A DNA stretch of 64,000 nt from Candidatus Binatia bacterium. Lineage in GTDB: Bacteria; Desulfobacterota; Binatia; Bin18. Location: NCBI GenBank assembly GCA_022826945.1, contig JAJDTY010000024.1:1-64000 (forward strand), in the 5' to 3' direction. The first letter of the stretch is position 1; the number at the start of each line of letters is the position of its first letter. Positions 16,516 to 25,432 of this stretch are shown one piece after another. The notes below the pieces were generated by a model, which was not told the origin of the DNA, ran no database searches, and was given only the letters and a program-made list of their open reading frames with translations. Position numbers and translations under genes: made by a program.

Positions 16516-17493
16516 ATGCGAGAGTTGACATACCGAGAGGCGTTGCGAGAGGCCATGGCGGAAGAGATGGAACGCGACGAACGCGTGTTTCTCATGGGCG
16601 AGGAGGTCGGCCATTATAACGGTGCGTACAAAGTGTCTGAGGGCCTGCTTGACCGTTTTGGTGAGCGCCGGGTGGTGGACACACCAATTGCGGAAACCGG
16701 CTTTGCCGGGGTAGGGATAGGCGCGGCCATGGTTGGGCTGCGACCCATCATCGAGTTCATGACCTGGAATTTTTCGCTGTGCGCCTATGACCAACTCGTC
16801 AATAACGCGGCCAAGCTACGCTATATGTCGGGTGGACAGATTACCCTGCCGATCGTCTTTCGTGGCCCAGGTGGGGCTGCGCATCAACTGGCCGCCCAGC
16901 ACTCCCAGGCTGTCGAGAGCCTGTACGCCTATGTGCCTGGGCTGAAGGTCGTTGCGCCCTCAACTCCCGCTGATGCCAAGGGCTTGCTGAAGACCGCCAT
17001 CCGGGACGAAAATCCGGTGATTTTTATTGAGGGTGAAGTCCTGTACGGACGCAAAGGGCCGGTCCAAGACGAGGAATATCAGATTCCACTCGGACAGGGC
17101 GAGGTCAAACGAGCGGGCCAGGACGTGACTATTATCGCCTGGTCCAAGATGGTGCACGCCGCCCTAGACGCAGCCACCGAACTGGCAAAAGAAGGCATCG
17201 AACTCGAAGTCATTGATCCGCGGACGCTTCGCCCGCTGGACGATCGGATGATTTTTGATTCGGTCAAAAAGACCAACCGCTGTATTATTGTCGAGGAAGG
17301 CTGGCCGTTTGCCGGTCTTGGTGCGGAAATCGCCTACCGCATTATGAAGGAAGGCTTCGATTATCTGGACGCACCGGTTGTGCGGGTCACGGGTGAAGAC
17401 GTACCCATGCCCTATGCCAAAAACCTGGAGCACGAAGTCTTCCCAGGTGTGGAAAAAATCGTTCGCGCGGTCAGGAATGTGCTGTACAGCTAG
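16516..17493 (+). CDS. pdhB: 2-oxoacid (pyruvate-type) dehydrogenase E1 beta subunit
   Basis: The 325-residue partner of the alpha subunit has the transketolase-like fold: MAEEMERDERVFLMGEEVG, then the conserved GFAGVGIGAAMVGLRPIIEF segment, and a C-terminal transketolase domain with VEEGWPFAGLGAEIA. It completes the TPP site at the subunit interface of the E1 heterotetramer. It starts 54 bases after pdhA, behind GGAGAG, and its stop overlaps the convergent lipoprotein gene by four bases. Confidence 0.92.
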   Translation: MRELTYREALREAMAEEMERDERVFLMGEEVGHYNGAYKVSEGLLDRFGERRVVDTPIAETGFAGVGIGAAMVGLRPIIEFMTWNFSLCAYDQLVNNAAKLRYMSGGQITLPIVFRGPGGAAHQLAAQHSQAVESLYAYVPGLKVVAPSTPADAKGLLKTAIRDENPVIFIEGEVLYGRKGPVQDEEYQIPLGQGEVKRAGQDVTIIAWSKMVHAALDAATELAKEGIELEVIDPRTLRPLDDRMIFDSVKKTNRCIIVEEGWPFAGLGAEIAYRIMKEGFDYLDAPVVRVTGEDVPMPYAKNLEHEVFPGVEKIVRAVRNVLYS

Positions 17494-17942
17494 GGGGCCG
17501 GCAGCGCTCCCCCCAATTCTTCCAGGCGACGTTGTGCACGGGAGAAATTGGGATTGATGCCCAGGGCCTGCTCAAATGCCGCTCGGGCCGCATCGGTCTG
17601 ACCCAGCCGCATATAGACCTCTCCTAATTCGTAGTGGGCCACATCATCGCTCGGACAGATTGCCAAGCCGGCCTGATAATAGGCGATAGCGGTTGCGTCA
17701 TCGGTTGCCGTTCGGGCGGCGTCAAAGTCGTTAAACGCCCTGTTACATTCCTCGTTTTGCTGTTGTTGTTGGGCCTGCTGTTTTTGGAGGGCCTCGGTCT
17801 CTCGCTGTAACTGCTCGGCTTCCTGGCGTAACCGCTCAATTTCCGCACGCTGCTGTTCGAGGACGGTCGTGTCGAACAGGCTGCACGAAGCCAGGAATAC
17901 ACACAGCCCCAGAAAGAATACACAAAACGAAGAGGTGGACAT
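17490..17942 (-). CDS. TPR-containing lipoprotein
   Basis: The 150-residue protein has a lipoprotein signal peptide ending in the lipobox LASC (Cys20). A Gln/Glu-rich coiled coil follows (about 28-64, QQRAEIERLRQEAEQLQRE and onward). Then comes a tetratricopeptide segment (VAHYELGEVYMRLGQTDAAR and AFEQALGINP). It is probably membrane-anchored in the periplasm and acts as a protein-protein scaffold. No specific partner can be assigned; pdhB next to it is convergent and unrelated. Confidence 0.75.
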   Translation of the reverse strand: MSTSSFCVFFLGLCVFLASCSLFDTTVLEQQRAEIERLRQEAEQLQRETEALQKQQAQQQQQNEECNRAFNDFDAARTATDDATAIAYYQAGLAICPSDDVAHYELGEVYMRLGQTDAARAAFEQALGINPNFSRAQRRLEELGGALPAP

Positions 17943-17972
17943 ACCTTAGGCCATGCTCCGACTGAGTCTGTT

Positions 17973-18010
17973 GGGTCCTTTGGGTCAGACTCAACAGACC
18001 CAAAGGACCC
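17973..18010. terminator. Perfect 14-bp inverted repeat between gloB and the lipoprotein gene
   Basis: GGGTCCTTTGGGTC (17973-17986) and GACCCAAAGGACCC (17997-18010) are exact complements around a ten-base loop. Neighbouring bases repeat the same words (GTCTGTTGGGTC, CAACAGACC, CCCAAAGGG), so alternative pairings exist. It lies just after the gloB stop in the reading direction, where a terminator is expected, but no run of T follows. Confidence 0.5.
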
Positions 18011-18024
18011 AAAGGGCCCTGAGA

Positions 18025-18801
18025 TTAGAAGTTGTCTTTCAGAAAACGGGTCTTTTCCAGGACTGATACGGGATCGAGGGAGAGTCCGGGGAAGGACTGC
18101 TGCACGTGCTCTTGCAACTCGGAGCTGTCTACCCGGACAAAGGGGTTGATCTCTTTTTCCTCGCCTACCGTACCGGGAACGGTCGGCTGGTTTTTAGCCC
18201 GCAGCTCCTCGGCCCAGCGCAGTTTTTCCTGGAGTTTCACATTGCCCGGCTCCAGGCTGAGGGCGAAGTTCAGATTGGTGACGGTGTACTCATGCCCGAA
18301 GTAAATCCTGGTGTTGTCCGGTAACTGCATCAGCTTGACCATATTGTTGTGCATGTCCGAGGCTGTTCCCTCAAACAAACGTCCACAGCCGGCCATAAAG
18401 AGCGTATCGCCGGTAAAAACCGACTTTTCCGCTTCAAAATAGGCGGCAATATGACCGCTGGTATGGCACGGAATAAAGAGAAAGCGCGCTTCAAGGTTTC
18501 CAATACGGACTGTATCTCCCTCATCGACCATATTGGTAATACACGGCGTGCGCGTCTCGTCCCGCTTATGGCCGTAGACTTTGAGTTGCGGAAATTCTTT
18601 CACCAGTTCTTTATTTCCGCCCACATGGTCCCAGTGGTGATGGGTATTGATGATAGTCGTAAAATTCACTCCCTCGCGCTTGATCGCCGCGGCAACCGGA
18701 CCGGCCTCGGACGGGTCAACAACGCCAGCCTCGTTGGTCGCTTCATCAATAAGCACATAGGCGTAATTATCGGACAACACGGGAATGGGAAGGATTTTCA
18801 T
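18025..18801 (-). CDS. gloB: Hydroxyacylglutathione hydrolase (glyoxalase II)
   Basis: The 258-residue metallo-beta-lactamase-fold enzyme splits S-lactoylglutathione in methylglyoxal detoxification. The di-metal motif is THHHWDH at residues 53-59. Further ligands appear in the CHTSGH and FTGDTLF segments, and GHEYT carries a later His. The C-terminal glutathione-binding half is present. ATG 18801 is chosen because CAGGAGAAA stands before it and homologues start MKI-P-L-DNY; a longer in-frame extension is not needed. It follows the amidohydrolase gene with only a 23-base gap. Confidence 0.93.
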   Translation of the reverse strand: MKILPIPVLSDNYAYVLIDEATNEAGVVDPSEAGPVAAAIKREGVNFTTIINTHHHWDHVGGNKELVKEFPQLKVYGHKRDETRTPCITNMVDEGDTVRIGNLEARFLFIPCHTSGHIAAYFEAEKSVFTGDTLFMAGCGRLFEGTASDMHNNMVKLMQLPDNTRIYFGHEYTVTNLNFALSLEPGNVKLQEKLRWAEELRAKNQPTVPGTVGEEKEINPFVRVDSSELQEHVQQSFPGLSLDPVSVLEKTRFLKDNF

Positions 18802-18824
18802 GGGTTTCTCCTGACTGCGCTGAG

Positions 18825-19973
18825 TTACTGCTCCATGGGAAAGCCATACAGCTTGGCCGCGTTTTCGTAGACGAGCTTGCGGCAGACGTCTTCGGACAGA
18901 TGGGCGAGCTGCTTGTACAGAAATTCTTGAGAATCCGGCCACACCCCATCCGGGTGCGGAAAGTCCGAGCCCCACATCACATTATTGACGCCGACGCGCT
19001 CAATCATATCCAGGCCGGTCTGATCTTGCTGAAAGGTGGCGTACATCTGCCGGTACCAATACTCGCTCGGCTTCATGGTGAGTTCGAGGTCTTGAAACTG
19101 GTCTTCCCACTCATAGTCCATACGTTCCAGGACGTAGGGAATCCAGCCGATCCCGGCCTCACCAATCACCACTCGGCACTGGGGGTAGCGCTCCAATGCG
19201 CCCCCATAGATCACCGCCCCGATAAAGCCAGCGGTGGCAATCTGAAATTCGGTCAACACGGTGGCCAGCCACATCCGCTTGGAGCGGCGGTCGGTGGCCC
19301 AGGTCATATCGAGCTTGGGACCGATGGTATGCAGATGGATCGGCAGACCGGTATCGTGCGAGGCTTCCCAGACCGGATCCCAGTCAAGATGCCATAGTGG
19401 CATCATGCCATGACGGACAGGCAGCTCGGCTCCTTTGAGGCCCATCTTCGCACAGCGACGTACCTCTTCGGCCGTTTTCTCGGGAGACGAGGCTGGTAGA
19501 CTTGCAACCGCGGCAAAACGACTGGGCGCGGCGCGGCAAAAATCCGCAGCAAAATCGTTATAAATCCTGACAACCGTGTCGGTTACTTCGGAGTCATCAA
19601 TCCGAAAGGCAGCGCCGAGAATGCCATAGATAACCTCGCCGACGACGCCGTCACGGTCCTGATCCTTGATCCGCAGTTCGGGCACGGTCGTGCGCATAAT
19701 CCCCTTGCCCTGGTCCTCGTAGAGGCCGGTTGAGGCCATCCGGTCGGCTCGATGAATCTGGCCTGGAATATACTGCCGGCCAGCCGAACCCATCCCGCCG
19801 ACCAAACCCATACTGGTCCCGTTGTGGGCCACCCAGGTTTTCCCCTCCGGGGCGTCCACCACCCGAGGCATTTTGTCCTTTAAGTGGGCCGGGGCATTCT
19901 CGGTGAAAAGAGTGGCCGGCAAACACGGAATGTCCATATGGCCATCAGCCGAGATGACCGGGTGATTAAACAT
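18825..19973 (-). CDS. Amidohydrolase (amidohydrolase_2 / ACMSD-like family)
   Basis: The 382-residue TIM-barrel hydrolase or decarboxylase has the family's N-terminal metal motif (SADGHMD, residues 8-14), a strand with IHLHTIG, and the late Asp motif GSDFPHPDG. Members act on aromatic or lactone acids through a single metal, and the reaction here cannot be named. ATG 19973 is preceded by TGGAGGAC. It probably shares a transcript with gloB. The other nearby CoA-ester genes make a catabolic role plausible. Confidence 0.85.
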   Translation of the reverse strand: MFNHPVISADGHMDIPCLPATLFTENAPAHLKDKMPRVVDAPEGKTWVAHNGTSMGLVGGMGSAGRQYIPGQIHRADRMASTGLYEDQGKGIMRTTVPELRIKDQDRDGVVGEVIYGILGAAFRIDDSEVTDTVVRIYNDFAADFCRAAPSRFAAVASLPASSPEKTAEEVRRCAKMGLKGAELPVRHGMMPLWHLDWDPVWEASHDTGLPIHLHTIGPKLDMTWATDRRSKRMWLATVLTEFQIATAGFIGAVIYGGALERYPQCRVVIGEAGIGWIPYVLERMDYEWEDQFQDLELTMKPSEYWYRQMYATFQQDQTGLDMIERVGVNNVMWGSDFPHPDGVWPDSQEFLYKQLAHLSEDVCRKLVYENAAKLYGFPMEQ

Positions 19974-20116
19974 AGCGCGTCCTCCATATATTCGAGAGGT
20001 CGGGGAGCACTGCCCCCGCTTCTCCGCTGCGGTGCCTGCCCCCTGCGAGTCCTTTCTTAGCAGAAAGCGACAAGCAGAGGAAAGCGGGAGCGTTGCCTTG
20101 CCGGACGAGGGACCGT

Positions 20117-21352
20117 GTGAAACAAGAACGCTATCCACACAGAGCCTGCCGCTCCCGGACTCATATTTTGAACTGGCGTGTTTTCTATAGCCTGAACCTC
20201 GCGATTTTTACGTCTATGCTCGGCATGGGTATCGTAATTCCGTTCATGCCGATTTACGCTAAGACGCTGGGCGCGACTGGGGTCAGTATCGGGCTCTTCT
20301 TTGCCAGCTTTCCCCTCGCTCAGATCCTGTTCATGCCTCTCATTGGCCGTCTGTCCGACCGGCACGGACGCAAGGCGTTCATTGCCGCCGGCCTATTGCT
20401 CAGCAGTCTGATGTCGCTGGTCTATGTGTCTGCCCCCAATATCGTGTACTTAACCCTAGGCCGGTTTTTCCAGGGGATTGCGGTTGCCCTCATTATTCCC
20501 ATCTCGACCGCCTACGTCGGGGACCTTGCTCCCGCGGAAAAGCGGGGCGAGCTGATGGGCATTTTCAATCTGGCGCTGACTAGCAGTATCGGAGTCGGTC
20601 CCCTGCTTGGGGGCTGGGTTAGCGATACGTATGGGATGGCGCTCAGTTTTTATTTAATGGGCGGCTTGAACGGACTGGCTTTTCTCTTTGTCCTGTTCTT
20701 TTTGGATGAAGCCCGTTCTCCCCACGCGGAGGTGCGGCGATCGCCGTCCTACCGCGAACTCTTACGTAGACCCAGTGTACGCGGGATTACCCTGTATCGC
20801 ATGGTGACGTCCATTCAGATGGGACTGTGGTTCTCCTTCCTTCCGCTGCTAGCCGTCGAACTCTTACAGCTCAGCCAATCCCGCATTGGGATCATCATGG
20901 CGACCTATATGCTGGTCAACAGCCTCGTCCAGATACCGTTCGGACGTATGGCCGACCGCTATAGCAAGCGGCTATTGATCATCATCAGCGGCTACCTGGC
21001 CTCTTTCGCGTTTGTGACTATCCTCTTTTCCGCCGGCTTCTGGGACCTACTGCTCATTAGTGGGTTTACCGGAATCATGGGAGCGCTGGCCGGCCCGGCC
21101 CTAACGGCTCTGGCTGCCGGCGAGGGCAAGCAGGGCGGAATGGGGGCGATGATGGGCGTGCTGAACATGGCGCTGAGCGTCGGCATGATGCTCGGCCCGG
21201 TCGTCGCTGGCATGCTGTCCGATATTGTCGGCCTCCGGCCTTTATTTGGTTTTGGTGCGGTTGCCGGCGGGATAGGCACGCTGCTGTTTACCTGGTTGAC
21301 CACAGAGAAACCGGTGCCGGTGGAGGGCCAGAAGGAAGTGGAAGCAGGGTAG
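20117..21352 (+). CDS. MFS transporter (drug/metabolite exporter type)
   Basis: The protein of about 411 residues has twelve predicted membrane segments and the MFS motif A GRLSDRHGRK after TM2. The TM5 motif GVGPLLGGWVSD is typical of drug/H+ antiporters. GTG 20117 is chosen because GAGGGA precedes it and the protein then begins shortly before TM1 (VFYSLNLAIF); an upstream ATG at 20093 is possible. It is divergent from the amidohydrolase gene, whose start lies 143 bases away. The substrate is unknown. Confidence 0.85.
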   Translation: MKQERYPHRACRSRTHILNWRVFYSLNLAIFTSMLGMGIVIPFMPIYAKTLGATGVSIGLFFASFPLAQILFMPLIGRLSDRHGRKAFIAAGLLLSSLMSLVYVSAPNIVYLTLGRFFQGIAVALIIPISTAYVGDLAPAEKRGELMGIFNLALTSSIGVGPLLGGWVSDTYGMALSFYLMGGLNGLAFLFVLFFLDEARSPHAEVRRSPSYRELLRRPSVRGITLYRMVTSIQMGLWFSFLPLLAVELLQLSQSRIGIIMATYMLVNSLVQIPFGRMADRYSKRLLIIISGYLASFAFVTILFSAGFWDLLLISGFTGIMGALAGPALTALAAGEGKQGGMGAMMGVLNMALSVGMMLGPVVAGMLSDIVGLRPLFGFGAVAGGIGTLLFTWLTTEKPVPVEGQKEVEAG

Positions 21353-21514
21353 TGTCAGGAGGTGGCCAACCGTCATCTCCTAGTTTACCTCAACCCCGTA
21401 CCAACAGCTTGTGCGAGAGAATCCACATCTGTTACAAACGCTTTCCTGCGAGCCTTTTGTATGACGCAATGGTTTGCAAACCTGACCTGACAGTGCCAAG
21501 AACCACGGAGAACT

Positions 21515-23113
21515 ATGCAATTTGATCTCAAGACTCTTCGCGGGGACATCTTCGGAGGGATTGCCTCGGCTGTGGTGGCTCTACCGCTGGCCTTGGCCTT
21601 TGGTGTGGCCTCCGGTTTGGGTCCGGTCGCCGGATTATACGGCGCGATAGTGGTCGGCTTCCTGGCCGCGGTACTGGGCGGAACGCCGACGCAGATATCC
21701 GGACCCACCGGGCCGACAGCCATTGCCACAGCGGTCATCGTCACCCAGCATGCCGATACTCTCGCCGAGGTGGCGACCATCGTCATCTTGAGCGGGCTGC
21801 TCCAGATCGCTTTCGGCCTGCTCCGGTTCGGACGGTTCGTAACCTATACGCCGTATTCCGTTGTCTCGGGGTTTATGTCCGGCATCGGTATTATCATCAT
21901 TCTCCTTCAGACCTTGCCTCTTCTGGGCACGTCGGCAACAGGTGGACCGCTCGACGCCGTCCGGGCATGGCCCGCGGCCCTGGCCAACATCAACCCGGAT
22001 GCCCTACTCATAGCCGCCGCCGCGCTCGGGGTGGGCATCTTCTGGCCCCGACGGTTACACAATATATTGCCCTCGCCGCTCGCGGCCCTGCTCCTCGGAA
22101 CGGTCGTGGCTGAGCTCTGGTTTTCCGCCGCGCCGGTGATTGGTGAAGTTCCCACCGGGTTTCCCGAGCCGCAGTGGCCAGTCCTGTCCGGAGGGTTTTT
22201 GTTCAAAATGTTGGAGCCGGCGCTGATCCTCGCGCTGGTGAACTCCATCGATAGTTTGTTGACCTCCCTGGTGGCCGATTCCATGACCCGGACGCAACAC
22301 AACTCGGACCGGGAGTTGTTTGGTCAGGGTGTGGGCAACGTGGCGGCCGGTCTGCTCGGTGTCATGCCTGGGGCGGGCGCGACCATGCGAACGGTGCTCA
22401 ACGTACGGGTCGGCGGGCGAACGGCGGTCTCTGGGGCTTTACACGCCGTACTCCTCATGGCCTTCATATTTGGTCTTGGCCCGCTCGTCGAGCGAGTCCC
22501 GGAAGCCTGCCTTGCCGGCATCCTGATGAAGGTGGGCTGGGACATCATTGATTGGCGTTTCCTGCTCCGGATCCGCCAAGCCGCTATAGAAAACGTAGTC
22601 ATCATGCTACTGACGCTGGTGCTGACCGTGTTCGTCGATCTCATTATGGCGGTTGGTGTAGGACTGATTGTGGCAGGCTTCGTCTCTGCGCGTCGCCTGG
22701 AGCCCGAGGAGTTGAAGAAGGTCGTATCCGTACCGCTTCTAGATGCCGTGGTCTCTCCAGAGGCAGAGAAATCTTACGACGCTCGTGTTGGGCTCGTCGC
22801 CCTACCCGGCCACTTTTCTGTGGCGTCCGCACGGGAACTGGCGCGGTCGGTCGGGGCGGATATCAAGGACCACGAGGTGGTCATCTTCGACTTTTCAGAC
22901 GTAACGTATATCGACGACAGCGCGGCCCTGGTTATCGAGGACCTAGCCGAGGTTTCCCAAACGGAGGCCAAGGGCTGCGTTGTCGCTGGATTGTCCGGTT
23001 CGGCTGAGGAGGCACTCCGGATGTTCGGCATTCATGACCGCATTCCTTCGGAGCATTTTGTGCCTGACCTTGAGACGGCGAAAAAATTAGCCTGGAAACT
23101 GGTCAACGAATGA
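21515..23113 (+). CDS. SulP-family anion transporter with STAS domain
   Basis: The 532-residue protein has the SulP N-terminus (RGDIFGGIASAVVALPLALAF) and about eleven to twelve membrane segments, with SGPTGPTAIATAVIV on the substrate path. A cytoplasmic STAS domain occupies about residues 420-530 (IFDFSDVTYIDDSAALVIE). SulP proteins take up sulfate, bicarbonate or other anions. The C-terminal STAS is shorter than in anti-sigma antagonists but complete. The ATG at 21515 follows CGGAGA. Which anion it carries cannot be told. Confidence 0.92.
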   Translation: MQFDLKTLRGDIFGGIASAVVALPLALAFGVASGLGPVAGLYGAIVVGFLAAVLGGTPTQISGPTGPTAIATAVIVTQHADTLAEVATIVILSGLLQIAFGLLRFGRFVTYTPYSVVSGFMSGIGIIIILLQTLPLLGTSATGGPLDAVRAWPAALANINPDALLIAAAALGVGIFWPRRLHNILPSPLAALLLGTVVAELWFSAAPVIGEVPTGFPEPQWPVLSGGFLFKMLEPALILALVNSIDSLLTSLVADSMTRTQHNSDRELFGQGVGNVAAGLLGVMPGAGATMRTVLNVRVGGRTAVSGALHAVLLMAFIFGLGPLVERVPEACLAGILMKVGWDIIDWRFLLRIRQAAIENVVIMLLTLVLTVFVDLIMAVGVGLIVAGFVSARRLEPEELKKVVSVPLLDAVVSPEAEKSYDARVGLVALPGHFSVASARELARSVGADIKDHEVVIFDFSDVTYIDDSAALVIEDLAEVSQTEAKGCVVAGLSGSAEEALRMFGIHDRIPSEHFVPDLETAKKLAWKLVNE

Positions 23114-23234
23114 AGCACGAGGGAGGAAAACGGAACAGAGCACTGCTCTGGGGTATGGGTGACCGTAACGTTCCCAGTGTGATAGAAGCACTGGAAGAGA
23201 TGAGACTACAGCAGAGACAAAGGAGAATATGACT

Positions 23235-23525
23235 ATGCCCGCCTATCTCGTTGGTGGAGTAGATGTGAGTGATCCCGCTTGGGTGGCAGAGTATGGACCG
23301 AAGGTTGAGGCCCTGGTGGAGAAGCACGGGGGCCGTTACCTGGTACGCGGCGGGGAGATGGATGTCGTAGAAGGCGCGACACCGGCCTCACGCGTAATGG
23401 TCGTCATTGAGTTTCCGTCCCTGGAGAACGCCCGGGCGTGGTATAACGACCCGGAGTACGCCCCGCTGATTAAGCTGCGCCAGACCGGTTCCGAGGCCGA
23501 GATTGTCCTGGTCGACGGGCTGTAA
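23235..23525 (+). CDS. DUF1330 domain protein
   Basis: The 96-residue protein matches the dimeric alpha-beta barrel DUF1330 family: MPAYLVGGVDV, HGGRYLVRGG, IEFPSLENARAWY and YAPLIKLR. Its biochemical role is not established. ATG 23235 is preferred over ATG 23229 because AGGAG lies nine bases upstream and family members begin MPAY. It is about 120 bases after the SulP gene and is followed by a strong terminator. Confidence 0.9.
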   Translation: MPAYLVGGVDVSDPAWVAEYGPKVEALVEKHGGRYLVRGGEMDVVEGATPASRVMVVIEFPSLENARAWYNDPEYAPLIKLRQTGSEAEIVLVDGL

Positions 23526-23595
23526 TTCAAGTAGCGGTTAACGAAAATGCGACTCCGCTGGACGCGGGTCGCGTTACTTCGTCATTTGGGAGAAG

Positions 23596-23634
23596 CCCCA
23601 GTGTAGAGACAGGTCTCTACACTGGGGTGTTTTC
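23596..23634. terminator. Bidirectional rho-independent terminator
   Basis: CCCCAGTGTAGAGAC (23596-23610) and GTCTCTACACTGGGG (23613-23627) form a perfect 15-bp stem with a two-base loop, followed by TGTTTT. It lies between the convergent DUF1330 and aspartate aminotransferase genes and can serve both. On the minus strand the following bases are less T-rich. The core GTAGAGACAGGTCTCTAC looks like a dispersed palindrome class. Confidence 0.8.
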
Positions 23635-23650
23635 GGTAGTGATAGGGCTC

Positions 23651-24850
23651 CTACGCTCCGCTCAGGCGCTGGAGTGCCGCCTCTATCTGATTGAGGCCCT
23701 GTTCAAGATTCTGCATAGACGTGGCATACGAAATGCGGACGTGCTCCGCAGAGCCAAAACCCTCACCGGCCACCAGCGCGACCTTGGCCTCTTCCAGGAG
23801 ATACAGTGAGAAATCCATAGCCGCCGCAATGGTTTTACCCTGCCATTGGGGTCCGAAGCAGCCAGAAACCCGGGGAAAGACATAAAACGCGCCCTCCGGC
23901 AGCGTGCATGTGATGCCGGGGATGGCCCGGAGTCGGTCAACCACATAATTACGGCGTTTGGCAAACTCTTTGGCCATCACGCCGACCGGTTCCTGGTCGC
24001 CGGTCAGGGCTTCAATCGCCGCGGCCTGAGCAATCGAGTTCGGGTTTGAGGTGCTCTGGCTCTGGATGGTTTCCATCGCCTTAATGACTTCCTGCGGTCC
24101 GGCGGCATAGCCCAAACGCCAGCCGGTCATGGCGTAGGTTTTTGAGACCGAATTGGCCACGAGCATCCGGTCGCGCAGGCCCGGCTTGAGGGCGAGTAAA
24201 TGGGCGCAACGCGGGGCGTCGTACAAAAATTTCTCGTACACGTCGTCAGAGATGGTGAACAGCTCGCTGGACTCGATCACCTCAGCAATCTGGCTGAGTT
24301 CGTCCTCGGTGTAGGCGGCACCGGTCGGATTAGACGGGCTGTTGAGCAACAGCACTTTGCTGTGCGGGCTGAGGGCTTCGCGGAGTTGAGCGGCCGTAAT
24401 TTTGAAGCCGGTTTCCTCCGTTGTGGGCAGAAGCTTCGGTGTCCCGCCAGCCAGGACCACGATGTCGGAATAGCTGACCCAATAGGGCGCGGGGATGAGC
24501 ACTTCATCTCCGGGGCCGATCAAAGCATGAAAGGCGTTAAAGAGGATGTGCTTCCCACCACAACCGGTCGTGACTTCCGGGAGTGCATATTCGAGGCCAT
24601 TGTCTCGCTGGAGTTTCACAATAATGGCCTCTTTGACGTCTGCGGTTCCGCCCACCGGCGTATACTTGGTCTTGCCGTTCTTGAGTGCCGCAATCGCCGC
24701 GTCTTTAATATGCTCCGGGGTATCAAAATCGGGCTCGCCAGCGCCGAAATCAATGACCTCAATCCCCTCGCGGCGGAGCGCCGCAACCTTCACCGTGACC
24801 ATGAGGGTCGGCGAGGGTTTGACCTGATCCAAACGTGGTGACAGACGCAT
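23651..24850 (-). CDS. aspC: Aspartate aminotransferase (class I PLP enzyme)
   Basis: The 399-residue fold-type I aminotransferase has the PLP lysine K237 in NSVSKTYAMTGWRLGY. The segment GAGEPDFDTP (37-46), the NSPSNPTGA loop (170-178) and SDDVYEKF are those of the subgroup Ib aspartate aminotransferases. It moves the amino group between aspartate and 2-oxoglutarate, and many subgroup members also accept prephenate. The ATG at 24850 is preceded by AGAGGAG. It is a single gene, convergent with the DUF1330 gene. Confidence 0.92.
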   Translation of the reverse strand: MRLSPRLDQVKPSPTLMVTVKVAALRREGIEVIDFGAGEPDFDTPEHIKDAAIAALKNGKTKYTPVGGTADVKEAIIVKLQRDNGLEYALPEVTTGCGGKHILFNAFHALIGPGDEVLIPAPYWVSYSDIVVLAGGTPKLLPTTEETGFKITAAQLREALSPHSKVLLLNSPSNPTGAAYTEDELSQIAEVIESSELFTISDDVYEKFLYDAPRCAHLLALKPGLRDRMLVANSVSKTYAMTGWRLGYAAGPQEVIKAMETIQSQSTSNPNSIAQAAAIEALTGDQEPVGVMAKEFAKRRNYVVDRLRAIPGITCTLPEGAFYVFPRVSGCFGPQWQGKTIAAAMDFSLYLLEEAKVALVAGEGFGSAEHVRISYATSMQNLEQGLNQIEAALQRLSGA

Positions 24851-24937
24851 TTTGCCCTATACTCCTCTTATCGGACACGCGGTCTACACGCTGCTCAGAC
24901 AACGACGTGCAGCGTCATACGCGCGTGATGTAGACAT

Positions 24938-25432
24938 TCAGGCCTGCTGCGCGAACTTTTCGCGGAGTCGTTTTTCGACATGAGGCGGGACGAGGCCCTT
25001 CACGGAACCGTTCAGACTAGCAATTTCTTTGACTAAGCGGGCCGCGGTATAAAAATGGGCCGCTCCGGTCGTCAGAAAAACCGTATCAATCTCGGGCTTC
25101 ATATGGCGGTTCATGAGCGCCATCTGGAACTCGTATTCAAAATCTGAGGCCGCGCGTAACCCCCGGATGATAATCTTGGCCTGCATGCGCTCGACGTAAT
25201 CGACCAGCAAGCCGTGAAAGCTGTCATAGATCACCCGGTCGTCCGCCTCCTTCAACTCCTCGCGAAACATGTCGAGCCGTTCCTGGGGAGCGAACAGATA
25301 GTTCTCTTTCTGGGGGTTATACACAACAGCCACCACGACTTCGTCAGCGAATTCAAGGCTCCGCCGAACAATGTCGATATGTCCATAGGTTGGTGGGTCA
25401 AAAGAGCCAGGGTATATGGCGCGGCGCTTCAC
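24938..25432 (-). CDS. coaD: Phosphopantetheine adenylyltransferase
   Basis: The 164-residue enzyme catalyses the penultimate step of coenzyme A synthesis. The nucleotidyltransferase motif is PGSFDPPTYGH at residues 8-18 and the second motif is IRGLRAASDFEYEFQMA. The late SLNGSVKGLVP loop is also present. It starts with GTG at 25432, overlapping the rsmD stop by four bases, so translation is probably coupled. The rsmD-coaD pair is a widely conserved arrangement. Confidence 0.97.
   Translation of the reverse strand: MKRRAIYPGSFDPPTYGHIDIVRRSLEFADEVVVAVVYNPQKENYLFAPQERLDMFREELKEADDRVIYDSFHGLLVDYVERMQAKIIIRGLRAASDFEYEFQMALMNRHMKPEIDTVFLTTGAAHFYTAARLVKEIASLNGSVKGLVPPHVEKRLREKFAQQA

Noticed and set aside
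15913..16794. Antisense frame of 293 codons over pdhA and pdhB
   Set aside because: It spans two real genes and has no family features.
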